Notes under the pieces: model-generated
Seen by the model: only the letters and a program-made list of their open reading frames with translations
Told to the model about the DNA's origin: nothing
The model's database searches: none
Part shown: positions 44,301-57,200 of the stretch, piece after piece
How the letters are laid out: each line of letters begins with the position of its first letter
Position numbering within the stretch: position 1 is the first letter of the stretch
Assembly (NCBI GenBank): GCA_009761415.1
Contig: QUOL01000006.1
Coordinates: 1,240,001 to 1,304,000 of the forward strand
From: Sarcomyxa edulis
Taxonomy: Eukaryota > Basidiomycota > Agaricomycetes > Agaricales > Mycenaceae
DNA length: 64,000 bases
Direction of reading: 5' to 3'
Program-made: the position numbers and the translations under genes

Positions 44301-46052
44301 TCATAACATCACGACATCCACAGGCTGAGGCAGTGGATCAGGCTTCACCTCTAGAAGCACAGTCTCCCCGAGTGGTGCAACGACAGCGGGAGGAGCGGGT
44401 GATGGAGAGGTCAGAGGGGTGTTGAACTCCGTACTCGACTCATCGGCGTTTTCTGGTGCAGGCGAGGGTGTGGGCGAGGATGAGGATGGGGTGGAGTCGA
44501 TTTTATCGATAGGCGGTGATTGTGACTTTTCTGGTTGTGGAACGGACGAAGATGATATGTCGACATCCATTGGATCAGGAAAGGGTTCAGCATTGGCAGG
44601 CGTCGCGTTGTCGACTTGCGAGGGAGGGTCTATGGGCTCCGATGCCATAGTGGAGTCCACGGCAATCTTAGCGTCGTCGGAAGGAGACGACACTATCACT
44701 TCCTCCTTCACTGCAGCTGGCTCTGGTGGAGCAGTACTCGTCGTGGAAACTCCATTGATCGCGGCACAATATCTCGCCCAGATACCCCGCCACCATCCTT
44801 CAATACCCTCCCTATTCCCCTCTCCACCCTCTCCATGCTCTCCAGTACTATTCCCCTCATCCTCACCAACACCTCCGAGCTCCTTCTCTATCCTCCTGAC
44901 CACTTCCTTCCTCTTCGTCCTGATCTCCTTCACCCCGTAACTCTCTACCTCATCCAGCTTCACGAGGAGCTGATTCAGAGCCTCGATGTATGCGAGAAGA
45001 GGGGTGTTAGTCGGCGTATACGCGAGTGACACCGACACTGAGACCAATGGGCGAGCAGCGATAGGCGTCAGTGGTAGAGAAGACACGTCGACGCTGACGG
45101 TCATTCCCTCGCCTTCCTGGCCTGGCTGTTTGACAGAGAAATCGACCTTTCGAGGACGGGGAGCGTCGCTGTCCTCACTGCCGAATTTCGACGCGTACTC
45201 GCGTTTTAGGTCATCGAAACGTGTATCTAGAGAGGAGATTGCGCGGAAAGAGGCGTGGGTGCGATAGACGCGTTGGATTTTGGAGGCGGCTGCTTGGTTC
45301 TCTGGAGTAGGCGTTGGAAGGCGAGTCTGGGCTGGGGATGATGCTGGGGAAGCAGAAGGGGAAGGTGTGTGATGTTTAGGTGGCGATGAGGAGTGGGGAG
45401 GAGAAGAGGGTTTCACGTGTGTAGGAGGAGAGGAAGAATGGGGTGGTGAGGAAATGGGGACGGTATAATGGGTCGGTGATCGAGTGGTACTGCGTTCGCG
45501 TGTTGCGTTGTTATTGGGGTGTGATCTGCCCCGGGCAGCATGGGAGCGGTTACGCCTATTGTGGGCGTTGTGGGGGTGAGCGCGAACTCCAGCCTCAGAC
45601 TGTGATGCAACTTTAGCACCCTCTTTATGTTTCTACGGTAAATGGAAACTCACTTCATCGGGATCCACCGCTCCACTCCTCATAGGAACATCAATAGGCC
45701 GACCGAAGCCGCGATAGAAGTTATCCAGATGCTCCCTCTCCCTCATCTCCCTCTTCCTTTGCTCCAACATCTCCTGCCTCAATAACTCGCGCTGACGCTG
45801 TTCCTCGCGCAAACGTTCTTGTTCTTGCTCTTCGCGTCGACGTGCTTCGAGGTATGCGCGTTGACGTGGGGTCAAGGACGGGCCGTTGCCGTATCCGTAT
45901 CCGTAATTCGGGGCGTATGGGTGGTCTTCGTAGCCATAGTCATCGTCGAACCCTGGGGTAAGAAATTGTGAAGCAGAGCGTTGAGGGTAATAGCTGCTGT
46001 TGTAAGTGGGTCGCTGAGGTGTGGAATAAAAGCTGTTGAATGGGTTGAACAT
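44301..46052 (-). CDS. IQ and BAG domain-containing protein
   Basis: Exon 1 46052-45654, intron 45653-45600 (54 nt), exon 2 45599-44301; 565 residues. N-terminus is Tyr/Pro/Gly-rich with a charged coiled coil (QRAYLEARRREEQEQERLRE, then QRKREMREREHL). A Ser/Pro/His-rich linker follows. An IQ-like motif (ASKIQRVYRTHASFRAI) could bind calmodulin. The BAG domain, a three-helix Hsp70 nucleotide-exchange module, spans LAYIEALNQLLVKLDEVESY to KRKEVVRRIEKELG. The tail is Ser/Pro/acidic. The IQ plus BAG pairing recalls plant BAG5-7 proteins and basidiomycete homologs. Role: cytosolic co-chaperone, inferred from domains. Confidence 0.8.
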
Positions 46053-46628
46053 GGTCGATAAGACTATCAGATGGGTACTCAATGAGTATAGCGGCGTTAT
46101 ATATGTAGAAACGTACGGGTGGAGTAGGACCGGGAATGGAGGGGAATGTTCGAGGCAAGTGGAATATTCGAGAGCGCGATCTAATCTAATCAGTACGACA
46201 ATGAAATCTAATCTAGTTGATTAGATAAGATTAGGTTCTAGACTGATCGACCGCAAATCTTTTAATATTTCGAGTCAATCGCAGTACCCGACGCGACACG
46301 ACACGACACGACACGCCATGACTGCTGGTATGTACCGCCTCCGGTTTCATTTTTAGAGGGTACTAATATGATATTATCGCATCAGTCTTTTCCAAGCTCA
46401 CACCGGCGTGTCTGACTGGGCCTGACTCCGAACTCACGCCATAATTCAATCACACACCCCCCTATCGGCCCATTCCCACTTTTGATCGAATATCCAATTC
46501 CAATTTCATGGGGCGGGGCACTGCTTACAGCTGCTGCCTATAAGGACGCCCCCTTAATCCCATTCCAGTCTTCCGCTTTCTCTCTTAAGTCCAATCCCAA
46601 ACTCTTTCCAAACCAAGATCAAGCTATC
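46053..46628. promoter_or_regulatory. Divergent promoter region with CGACA microsatellite and TATA box
   Basis: 576 bp between the BAG gene and the plus-strand Ser-rich gene. A pure CGACA-type repeat (GACACGACACGACACG) lies at about 46289-46314. A TATA box (TATAAGG, 46539-46545) sits 90 bp before the ATG at 46629. Confidence 0.5.
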
Positions 46629-47774
46629 ATGAGTCGTATCTCCCCACATACCCTCCCTGCCAGACAGTTCCAGTACGTCGAAACACCTACTCAACGCAAC
46701 GAGCGTATCGCGTTCGTCAATCGCCGGGAATGGGCTCGAAGAGTATCAGTCTGGGCGAAGAGCATCGACGGCGAGTACGTCGATTCAGGCGTAGGCCTTC
46801 TTCCTGAGCCTCCAGTCCCAACCTGCGACCCCACTGGGAGATCACGTCTATTGGTATGTTCATGTGCACGAAAATCATCGACTGGCTTACTCATTTGGCA
46901 CTCCTCACAGACGCCTCCACCGTCTTCATCGAGGACGCGCCCGTCCCCCTCACCCTCGCACATCCCACCCCAACTCCAATATACTTCCGACGACTCGGAT
47001 TCGGTTTCCTCGTCGGGATCCGAATGTGACTGCGACCGCAATTACAGCTGCTGCGACTGCGGTTGTTGTGGAGACGTCGATTATGACGACGGGTTCGATT
47101 ATCCTTCTCAGAAGACGTCCACGGTCCAAGTCATTCCCGTCCCTACTTCCCGGTCCCCGATTGGGTCCTCTACGACGCCCAAGATATACTCCCGCGACTA
47201 TTATTACGATTCACACTCCCCTTCCAAATCAGTTTCATTCGAGGACTCCCCCGATCCTAAATCACTTGCAAACGATTACACGTATAGCGATGGAGGTGAA
47301 CCATATCTCATCTACTCATCCTCCCCATCCTCTCCATCCACCTCCGCGCATTCGTCTTCTTCAACCTCTCCATCTTCCTCGCGGTCAACATCGCCCGCCA
47401 CCTCGACGAAACGCTCCTACTCCTCCTTCAAACCGAAATCAAACACACCTCCAGCCTTCCCCGTATCCATTCTGAAATCCAGCACTAAACCACGATCAAA
47501 TTCCTCCCCTCCCATATACTACTCCTCCTCCCCTGCTGCTTCCCAGCCTATCCCTCCCGTCGTCATCAAACCTCGTTCTAACTCCTCACCTCCCGCGTTC
47601 TCGGCTTCCAATGCAGCGCAAACATTCCAATATACATACTCCAACAGCACGAACTACGCTATCCCATCCTCCACCTGGTCTAAATCCCACAGACGCCACC
47701 GTTCCAGTCTATGCAGTATCCCCGAGATTCCTGATATGGCGGAGGGCCTAGAGGGCCTAGAGGATTATATCTAG
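46629..47774 (+). CDS. Ser-rich disordered protein with conserved N-terminus
   Basis: ATG 46629. The N-terminal 75 residues look conserved and structured (RQFQYVETPTQRNERIAFVN, RREWARRVSVWAKSIDGEY). A canonical intron (46854-46910, GTATGT...CTCACAG, 57 nt) is a multiple of three, so the open frame runs through it, and splicing removes 19 residues. Next is a Cys/Asp-rich patch (CDCDRNYSCCDCGCCGDVDY) that may bind metal. The remainder is Ser/Pro/Thr-rich with arginine-serine boxes (KPRSNSSPP twice) that look like kinase sites. It ends DMAEGLEGLEDYI. Length 362 spliced. No family recognised. Confidence 0.65.
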   Translation: MSRISPHTLPARQFQYVETPTQRNERIAFVNRREWARRVSVWAKSIDGEYVDSGVGLLPEPPVPTCDPTGRSRLLVCSCARKSSTGLLIWHSSQTPPPSSSRTRPSPSPSHIPPQLQYTSDDSDSVSSSGSECDCDRNYSCCDCGCCGDVDYDDGFDYPSQKTSTVQVIPVPTSRSPIGSSTTPKIYSRDYYYDSHSPSKSVSFEDSPDPKSLANDYTYSDGGEPYLIYSSSPSSPSTSAHSSSSTSPSSSRSTSPATSTKRSYSSFKPKSNTPPAFPVSILKSSTKPRSNSSPPIYYSSSPAASQPIPPVVIKPRSNSSPPAFSASNAAQTFQYTYSNSTNYAIPSSTWSKSHRRHRSSLCSIPEIPDMAEGLEGLEDYI

Positions 47775-48362
47775 ACGGACGAATTTCCTTTTTCCTCTCT
47801 TCCCTTTCCCTTTACTTTTCCACTGGGGCTTGCTACTAGACGCCGTTTCTTTATCCTTGGCTTTCTTCTTATCTTCTCGGACAGAAAATCTCCGTTCCAT
47901 TCTGCCAGATCCCACAACGACTGCAAGCCAGTCTTTACAGATATATTATTACCTTAATTAATAAAACTACCCCCCTCTCCTTCCCCTCGTATTTCTATAT
48001 AGATAGATCTGCATGCCCGTATATACACAACTCATACTTCCCCTCGAATACACAACCCTTTTCCGCTCTGATTCAGAGTCGTTGCGACCGTGCATACTTA
48101 AAAATCAAATTGAGATTGTCGTTCGACGCGTTTAGAGATTAGAACTCAGGAGGAGAACGAAACTGAGACTGAGACTAAGACTGAGACTCTGAGTGATCCG
48201 AGTCGTACGTTAAGGCAATTCGAAGATAAGATAGCGAACTCTTCCGATGCCGCAGCGTAAAGAATAGGATACTCATGGCAGAAAGAAGAGCAAGACAGGG
48301 AGTTCCGGTGGGGTACATGGATGGGGATATAGAGGCCAGACATGTCGATCGAAAATTTTGGG

Positions 48363-49432
48363 GTCGATATCGGGTGCCCAATCCGATGTTTTGAGGATTT
48401 GAGGATTCGAGGGTAAGAAAGTTGACAAAACAACCTATATCGAGACATAGAACATGGAGATAGTGATTTGTTTGAGCCTGCCGAGAAAACACGACGGGTC
48501 GGAAAGGCTCCCCACGAAAAGAAAGTCGGACGGCGAAAGCGGCTATCTTTTCGTTTTTGTCTCTTTGCAATTGGAAAGCGATGAATCTGGGGAAGCAAGG
48601 AAGGAAAAGAGGAAGAGGGCGGGAGGTACGAAAGGCCGAGGCTCGGAATCAAATGACTTTGACGCCAAGGCATGTATTATGCCTAGCTGGCATGGACAGG
48701 AGATGCCTTGAGAGGGAGAGGAGGTCAATTCTTGCGGGTAACAGGTCGGGATCGATCAGTGTGTGATCGGTTTTATTCTTCAGAATTTTTGCCACCGCGC
48801 GTTCCAACTTCAAGACGCGTACGGATGTGTTCAATATGGGTTGAGTCTATGATCGTTCTCGCACCTATAGCGATCAAGAAGTCGAAGCATAGACCAAAGC
48901 AGTCGATATCGGGTGCCCAATCCTTGGTTTTGAGGATTTGAGGGTGAGAAACTTGACAACCATGTCGAGTTGTAGAACATGGGGATAGTGGGAACCCATA
49001 AGTAGTTTGTGTGTTCGAACCGGCCGAGGATTGGGGAAGGCTTGTTACGAAAAGAAAGTCGGCTATCTTTTCGTTCCATTGCAATTGCAATTGGAAAGAG
49101 ATGAATCTGGGGAAGCAAGGCAGGAAAAAGAGGAAGAGGGCGGGAGGTAGGAAAGGTTTAAGGCCGAGGCTCGGAATCAAATACAGATAACTTTGAGGCT
49201 TCCAAGATACCAGGCCTGCAAACAATGGCATGCCTAGGTGGCGTGGACAGGAGATGCCTTGAGGAGCGGAGGTCAAATCTGCGGGTAACATGTTCGGATC
49301 GATCAGTGCTGTGATCGGTCCAAAATTTAGACCACCGCGCGTCTCAAGACGCGTTCAGTTTGGATCATGGGGCCCTGAATCTATGTGGATCGTTGTCGCA
49401 CCTACATCGATCAAGAAGTCAGAGTATAGTAT
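48363..49432. repeat. Tandem duplication, two copies of about 0.54 kb
   Basis: Copy 1 runs 48363-48901 and copy 2 48902 to about 49432. Both begin GTCGATATCGGGTGCCCAAT. Both contain AGCAAGG and GAGGAAGAGGGCGGGAGGTA, GCCGAGGCTCGGAATCAAAT, GGACAGGAGATGCCTTGAG, and end with GATCAAGAAGTC. I judge identity at about three quarters, with small indels. Overlapping minus-strand frames of about 170 codons lie in each copy, but they shift frame relative to each other, so coding is doubtful. The surrounding 47775-49577 holds no supported gene. Confidence 0.85.
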
Positions 49433-49577
49433 GTTGAGACGATTGTGTTTTTGCTGATTACTTGTACAACGGTGTTATATATCCATTTTACTTGTAGACG
49501 TACATCTGATACGTACAAACAACGAACGTGAGTGTCACAAAATCAGAGTAGAGCAAGGAGCAGAAAAAATACCGTCA

Positions 49578-51125
49578 TCACAAAACACCCAACCCAGCCT
49601 TCAATTCATTCTCTAGATCATCCATCTCGAAACCCTTCCCTCTCTCCATTCCCGTTCCCATTTCCATTCCCGTCTCAGAAGGCTTATACGTCTTAGCCTC
49701 CTCAACACACCTTCCACACTTACAAATCCCGAACCCCCACCCCTCCAACTTCGCCCTCCTAGCCCTCACATCCATCCCAGGATCCACATACGAAATGACC
49801 AGTTCCTCTCCGACATCGATGTCCTTTTTCGCGATGAGGGTGAGCCGTGCGAGGGCGGTGCGTTGGTCGAGGTGGCGTGCGGAGATGTTGGGGGTGCAGG
49901 AGTGGTTCAGGTGGGAGTGTAGGGTGTAGAGACCGCCGTGGGATTCTAGGTCTATAGAAACGAGGATGGAGACATTGATATCGTGGTGTTGTTACATATG
50001 AGAATAGACTTACTGAGACTCATCTTCCCGATACCTCGTAGGAAAGCGTCATACTCAAACAACTCGCGTTCGATCTCAGGTTTAAGAGGTTTCTTGAGTA
50101 TCCGAGCCAGTTTTTTCTTCTCGGGTACGTTTGGTGGGTCTTTGAACGCTTGAACGTAGAGTTTGAACGCTTTTTTCCAGGCCGTTTTGTCTGGCTCGGC
50201 TTTGCCGGTGCTTAAATGGCCGTGAATGTGAATAACGAGGTGAGGAAAGAGAAAAGAGAGACGGTTTAGAAGCTACTTACAATTTATATTTAAGCCCTTG
50301 CTCTATCCCGATTTCAGCGAATCCACGGACGATCTCCCAGTCATTCTCTAGGGCGGCCTGGTCTGATTCGTTAGTGAGCAGTATGCGGCTGGTACACTGA
50401 GCCAACGCTTGCAGCGCCATCCAGTCTGTTTGTCGAGCCCATCGGAGGAGTGGTACGACGGCGGGATTTTGGGATGGGCAGAGGAGAGGGTGTGTTTTTG
50501 AAGATCGTGATAGACACAATCTGTTGCAGAATCGGCTTGGACATGGGGATGTGGTTGTGGAAGCTGGACAGGGGGTTATTAGAGAGGTGCGGGTGGAATC
50601 GAGGAGTCCTAGTGGTGTCGTGCAGAATGCGCATGCGGTGGATGCTATTTGCATGTCGTATATCTCCCTATAGCGCGTATACGGATACTTGGGAATGTAT
50701 ATCAATTGTTACAGATGGAGATATATGTGGGTCTGGACGTACGATTCAGGAGCGACGACAAATGGATCTTCTTTCCAGACCACCTCACCTTCGTCGATCT
50801 TTTCCTTCGCGACTAATCCTTTGCCCTTCCTCTTGTCGAAGTATTTGACCTCTAGTTTCGATGTCCATTTCGAGACATCTAGCTTCTGAACGACTCTCGA
50901 GGATGGGTAGACTAGCGCGATATGGGAACCGTTGATTCCCATCACAGTGGTAGTTTCTATGAGACCTTCCTTCTGGAGGATCTTGCGCGTACGTTTTTCG
51001 CTGACTGTCCATTCTGGATGAGCAGTGAGGAGGAGGGCGTGTATTTTTGGGACACCAAGAGAGGGGTTGGTGGATTTAAGATTGATGAGGACTGTTGTTA
51101 GTTCCTCGTCTGGAGGAGAGGCCAT
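49578..51125 (-). CDS. SET5: SET domain lysine methyltransferase, Set5-like
   Basis: Set5 methylates histone H4 lysines in yeast. ATG 51125. The N-terminal region (HALLLTAHPEWTVSEKRTRK) is shared with fungal Set5. The SET domain starts at LEVKYFDKRKGKGLVAKEKI and is split by a cysteine-rich insert (CAFCTTP...FCNRLC...LLC, MYND-like). The catalytic half reads GLYTLHSHLNHSCTPNISAR and GEELVISYVDPGMDVRARRA, and the post-SET cysteines are GFGICKCGRC. The acidic C-terminal tail ends ENELKAGLGVL. Four or five exons. Its ATG lies 100 bp from that of UTP10. Chromatin-level action is inferred from the family. Confidence 0.9.
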
Positions 51126-51225
51126 GCTGGAATGAGAAGGATCAGAATTTGTGGCTGTGTTGCAAGTCAAAAAAAATAAGATCTCGATCTAGCAGCTACA
51201 GTTTCTTCACTCACTCACTGGCAGG
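51126..51225. promoter_or_regulatory. 100-bp bidirectional promoter, SET5 and UTP10
   Basis: Only 100 bp separate the two divergent start codons. A run of A and T residues (CAAAAAAAATAAG-like) lies in the middle. The two transcripts must share or overlap core promoter elements. Confidence 0.55.
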
Positions 51226-54200
51226 ATGGTATCGAGTCTCGCTGCCCAACTAGCCCAACATGCATCCCTAAATACCGCATTACTTGTCGACAAGTCTCGC
51301 AGAAAATCTGGAGAGTCGTATCTTTTTACCGGACGAGAAGCAGACCAACATGACTTGGAATCCGTTCACGCTCTCGGAATCAACGGTCTCTTACAGCTTG
51401 CGTCCTTGAGCCCTCTTCTACGACCTTTCGAGGATTCTCTGTTCTCAGATGCTGCAAAAGCTACAGACAGGACACTTCAACCTGCAGAAGCAAACGCTGA
51501 ATTGGACAAACACTTGGCTGCTTTCCTGAGACTCTTGGGACCGTTCTTGCTGGAAGCACCTACGGGAAAGATCATTGAATGGCTTGTCCGAAGATTCAGG
51601 TGCGTGATCATAGCTCATTCCGAATTGTGTCCAAGTTAACATGATACTTTTACAGAATAAATGAATTCAACGTCCCGGATGTCCTTGCCCTTTTCCTCCC
51701 ATACCACGAATCCCCTCATTTTGCTAAGATGGTCACGATCCTCCACATTCAACCAAACTCCACATGGAGTTTTCTTCTGGCATATAAATCTGCAGCGCAA
51801 AGTGTTCCCCGAGTAGCCCTTGTCACAGAGATGCTGAAGAACGCAGACGTCGCCCGATTTGTCGTATCTCTCCTCCCCAGCTCCATCCACGGTTCCTTCT
51901 CGCACCGCACATTACTGGCATTCAACGCCGCAACGAGTCACGATTTCATTACCCGCAGTAAATCCCTGGACGAAGGGACCGTCGCATATTTGCTTCCTGC
52001 TCTCTTAGAGCCTCTACAGCCGAATACCCTCAATCCACCTCAAAAAGATGCAATCGTGCGTCTCCTTATCCAATCATTCCCTTCTAGTTTGTTGCGGTTA
52101 CTCACATTGTGTTTTTCGACCTGCAGCTCGGAAGTTACATCCTCCTCTCTGCACTCTCCCAAAAATGCCACCTCGCACCTGCTGCGGTCAAAGCCATCAT
52201 GGGCTCCATGGCGAGTTGCGCTCGTCGTGTGACGACGAAGCAGTTCTTGAGTGCTGCCGTATCCGTTTGCGAGGCTCAAGATGAGTCTGAGGGCTTTTCG
52301 GATGCTACCGTCAAAGCCGTACTACGTCTGTCGTAAGTGATGCTATTATCTTGAGATGGGATTATATGACTCTAATACTATGTCAAGAAACATACAAGAC
52401 GAGCTACGAGATGCATCCGCATGGGTTGGCATTGAGAAGTTTATCTGTCCTCTTCTATCTGGCTTGACCAAAAGGTACACAGTCGTGTCTCTATCTCTCG
52501 ACCACATAATTCCTAATCCCAATATCACGTCTCAGACTGAACGAAGAGACCACATCCTCATTTATCGAGTCAATCGTAGCGGCCCCTCGGATACCGTCTA
52601 TAGTCGTGCATCGCATAACATCGAGTCTCATTCAATACGCAATCGCACCCACCAACACCAATGGACCCTCTTCCGCTCCCGAAATCCCCGCTGCCCGTCG
52701 TCTGCTGTCGAATATACAACAAAGGCATCCAGTGGTCCTCCAGCAGGCAACAGAAGATATTGTGTCCGCGGAACCCAGCGCCAAGGATGGTGTTGAGCAG
52801 TTGGTCATTTCTCTGTCATTGGTGAGTAATATAGAAAACATATCTTTGTGCGTGTGTCGCTGATCCACCTCAAGGTTTCCATCGCAGCGCCCTCATCGAA
52901 ATCCGGAAACACCGACGCCATATTCTCCTCTACCAGTGCAGATGCGAACGTCCGCAAGGTTGCAGTAGCCGACATGATAAACACATTAGTGTCGATCGAC
53001 TCGGGTACGGATATATCTCTACAACAATCGATCGAGGCTGCGTTATTCGCCCGCGTTCAAGACACCAACACCGAGGTCCTCGATACGCTCTATAGTAACT
53101 CCAACATTATACTACCTATTCTTCAAAAGCACACCTCCGCATACCTGTCCTACCTCTCCAACTCTCTAAACGCACCCGGTTCCAGACCCAAGAAACTGTT
53201 CCTCCGTGCGCACTTGACATTCCTTTCCGCACATTTCTGTCGTGCAATCGACCTTGGAGTGTTGGGTCAAGTATTCACCAAGGTTTTCTTCCCCTTGCTC
53301 TTATTTTCGAAGCCGAAACAGCGCACGGCTGAGATTGTTTGGGAAGTTATTGCACAAGGGCATGGTGTCAGTGCATACGAGCTGCTCAACGGTTGCGTCG
53401 ACATTTGGAGTATCGAGAAAAGTAAATCTGTCACGGATTCTGTGGATAAAATGACCGCTATGAATCTAGCGATTTCGGCTAAGATGGCAGGTGCGTTCAA
53501 AGTTCACTCGTAGTCGTTCAGGATCGCTTCACCTGACTTTGCTCTCCGCTAGAAAACATCCTCATTTCGAACAACTACCCAGATCACCTGAGGTTCCTAC
53601 TTGCTGCATTACAAGATCCCAACCCACATGCTCGTGCGTTGGGGTACTTGATCGCTCGTAGTCTTCTAGGACGTCTCTCTGGAGAACATCAGATCGATGC
53701 TGCATATGAGGTTTTGCAGGTCATGCATCTCCAGGAATTATCTGGCGTCGAGGGTTTGTTGCAACGGTCTGTTGATGATGTTGATGATGTGAGCAGGTTT
53801 TCGGTCTTTTAGTCTCTTGATATTGACCACGTCTGTAGCTTTTCAGCGATCACGCCTTGGGTAAACACGTCGTCCTGAAACCAAGCAGCAACAACACGAC
53901 ACACTGGCTCCAGACATCGATAGTGGCTCTTATACCTCACATCCCACGTCCCGCAGGCGTCGACTTGAACTGGTTTGGTGACTCTATTCCAGTATGTCTG
54001 TTCTCAAATATAACAAAATTCGGTCACACACTGACAGCTAATTATCGTGTCAGAAATCCACCGACACGAGAGGTTCTCGATATGTAGGCCTTCTGCGGTC
54101 GGTCTACAGACTTGCCAATTCATCTGCATCGCATCCTTCTCTCACCACGAACCTCCTCCGATCATTATTCGTGGGTTTACGTGACGACATATTCGCTTTC

Positions 54201-57200
54201 CTTGCTGGAGTTTGGACGAGTCCAAAATCCAATGAGGGAGCATCGGACGTGGACAATCAATATCGTGTCATCGCATTATCTCATGCTGCTGCGTATCTAG
54301 AAGCCAACATCCTCCAAGAAGAAGGCACCGCAGTCGACTTCCAGACTATCCTGCCCTCTCTGGTTGTCGCTCTAGGGACTCTCGATGCTCAAGGACGGAG
54401 GGCTGCTCTGGCGTGCATCGTTCTTATGCTCGCCTTGACTTCGAAGAAGTTCGTTGTTGTGTACGCGATGGATACTATCTATGGTTCAGATTCTGGTATG
54501 AAATTCGGTTCCTCACATATGTCTAGTTTTTCTCACTGTTTACTCTTTCCTCCTGTGAAGATAAACTCCAGTTTTTGGACCGCGATGATCTGAAGAAATA
54601 CCTGGAGGCTTTGGTAGAACATCAAGACCATCTCATCAATGACGCAAGTTATCTCCAGGTTTTACACCAGGAACATCTCGGAAAGCGTAGTACAGATAAA
54701 AAGAAAGATACAGAGTACGTCTCTTTCGATATCTTGTTATCTATGTGGGGTATCTCATTGACCTGACTATTCCTGATTCCTGATCAGGTACAAAAACCGC
54801 GTGTTGTGCTACATTCTCTCCCATATCAGCGCGTTGTCCTTGCCGCATGCTCAAGTTGCCCTATTGAAGACGATCGAGGATGTTTCGACCAAGACTAAAG
54901 TTCAGATCTTATTGCCTGCTATTCAAGACATAATCCAGAGTCCACATGTAATCCTCTCCGAGGAGTATGGGACCCTTGTCATGGCCTCCTTCGACATCTC
55001 AGCTGTCGGCGATCTGAACGACGCAAACAGTGCGTCGTGGCCCGTTTTCCTTTCGGCCCTTCGTTATTACTTCAAATCAGGTATTTGAACCACTTTTTTC
55101 ATGTCTGTGACTATTGTCTGAACTTTTACAATAGGATCTATGGTGTCGCCTCGGTTGGTCCTAGCACGCGCTCTTGAGCATGGTCTATTCGCAGGCTTGA
55201 CGTTGCCCAAAAAAATCGAAGTGTGCGAAGTGTTGCTAGCAACTGGTGCTCCAGATATCGACGCGGTGCGTGTCATACAGCAAATTCTTCTAACTGCTAC
55301 CCTTCTTACGTATCGTTGCCACAGTATCCATATTGTAAAAAGGTTCTCTCCAACATCATACAAGATGTGCCTCTCATAGTGCATCTTCTCGGACTCCTTC
55401 AACCGAAAATTACGGACGGTACCCCGCGAGCGAAAAAGACGAAACTTGCAAAGTAGGTTCATATTATTGTCCTCACATTTCCCTGAACTCATGCTTTGGT
55501 GTAAAGTGCACCAGAAGATGATCTTCCAGCACTGAGCTTGTTTGTTGAGGTCATCGGGACAAAGCCATTGCCTGGGTCTCTCGACTTGATCTCTCGATTA
55601 TTGGAGACTTTGAATAGAGTGGTTCAATCGGCATCATCGACGTCGGCAGATATGAGCTACATCGAACAACTACTCATGTCGGCCGTCGAGAATGCGGCAG
55701 AGAAAGTTTTGGTGGGTTGGAATCAATCAGTCTATGCGGATCGCCGTTCTCATCAGTTTACTCTCCAGGAGGCGCCCAATCTCAGCCCTAGTGCTATCCG
55801 CTTGGACATACTCGTGGAGCTTATCCGAGGTGAGGATATAGAATGGTCCTTGCAATGCGCGTTTCTGACCGTTTTCTCGACACAGTGGCAAACAATCCAC
55901 AGACCTTCCATCAAGCTCTGCTGCTTATGGCAAGTTTAGCTCGTCTGGCACCGGATTCGGTTCTACACAATGTCATGCCTGTATTCACCTTCATGGGGTC
56001 CAATGTCTTCCACCGCGATGATACTTATAGTTTCAGGGTTGTACAAAAGGTAAGGCATTTCAGGGTCATATTACGAATTCTATGTCTAACCCACATCTCA
56101 GACGATAGATAGCATCGTTCCTGTGATGGTTGCGTCTTTGAAACGCGCACACTCCAACCGCCTTGACCTCTATATTGGTTCGAGAGATTTCTTGCGTGTG
56201 TTCACTGATGCTGCAAATCATATTCCGCGACACCGCCGTACAAAGTATGTTTTCCATTCCTCGATCCACTGATGCGGTACTCAATCCAAGACAACAGTTT
56301 CTTCTCTCATCTAGTAGATGTTTTGGGCCCCGATGACTTCCTAGCTCCAGTATGCATGCTGCTAGTCGAGAAAGCCTCGAACCGCGTCATTCGTCAAAAC
56401 GTAGACGAGGTCAAAAGTGCCATAGCATTGCCCATCTCAATTCTGCACCATTATTCGGCAACAGTACAAATATTTGTAAGTGTCGTCGTTTTTATCTTCA
56501 GTCCACCATCATCTGACTGGAAGTACAGACGTTGTCCGAGATATTACGAGAGAGCAAACGACTTGCCACCCGTATTGCTGGCTCGGAGCCGCGACAGCCC
56601 ACATTCTTAGAGATTTCTCCGTAAGAAGCCACCCTAGTCGCTCACTCCCTTCTCACACTAAACACCATTTTCTGTAGCGAGGAAGATCACTCTCAGTCCT
56701 TGGCCGTACTCAAGCGGCGGGCTCAAGCTCTTGTGACCTTCGTTGGACATGCTTTGAAACTTTCCCCTACTTCATCACCCACAGGCCCTATCCCCGAAGG
56801 TGGCGAAATGAGTGATTTAGTCGCATTGTTGATAGATCTGTCGACTATACACGGAGGCGCCAGTACAGACGGAAAAGTGGACGATATATCCAAAGCTGCT
56901 CGTTCATCCATGGTCCGGGCGTTGGGTGTTATGTCGGTCTCGGATTTCATTTCTGCTGTACTATCAATGTTAGAATCCGGAGAGCCAAGGGTAAGCCGCA
57001 TCAGCCGTCAATCTTCATATTAAGACTGACACCCCAGCCAGGTTCAAGCGGGTGCACTCGATCTGCTCAGCGAACGTCTGCCTAATGTTTCGGACAAGGC
57101 ACGCCAAGAAATAACACCTACCGTCAATAAGATCATAATCACTATCAAGACCGTCATTGCTTTACATCCAGAGGGCCCTCTAGCCATATCTGCTTTCAAG

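Noticed and set aside
44419..45029. Plus-strand open frames in the BAG gene
   Set aside because: Shadows of the low-complexity Ser/Pro-coding minus strand; the minus frame has IQ and BAG motifs.
49000..49060. tRNA-like B-box (GTTCGAACC)
   Set aside because: No matching A-box or cloverleaf could be drawn around it, and it lies within the tandem duplication.
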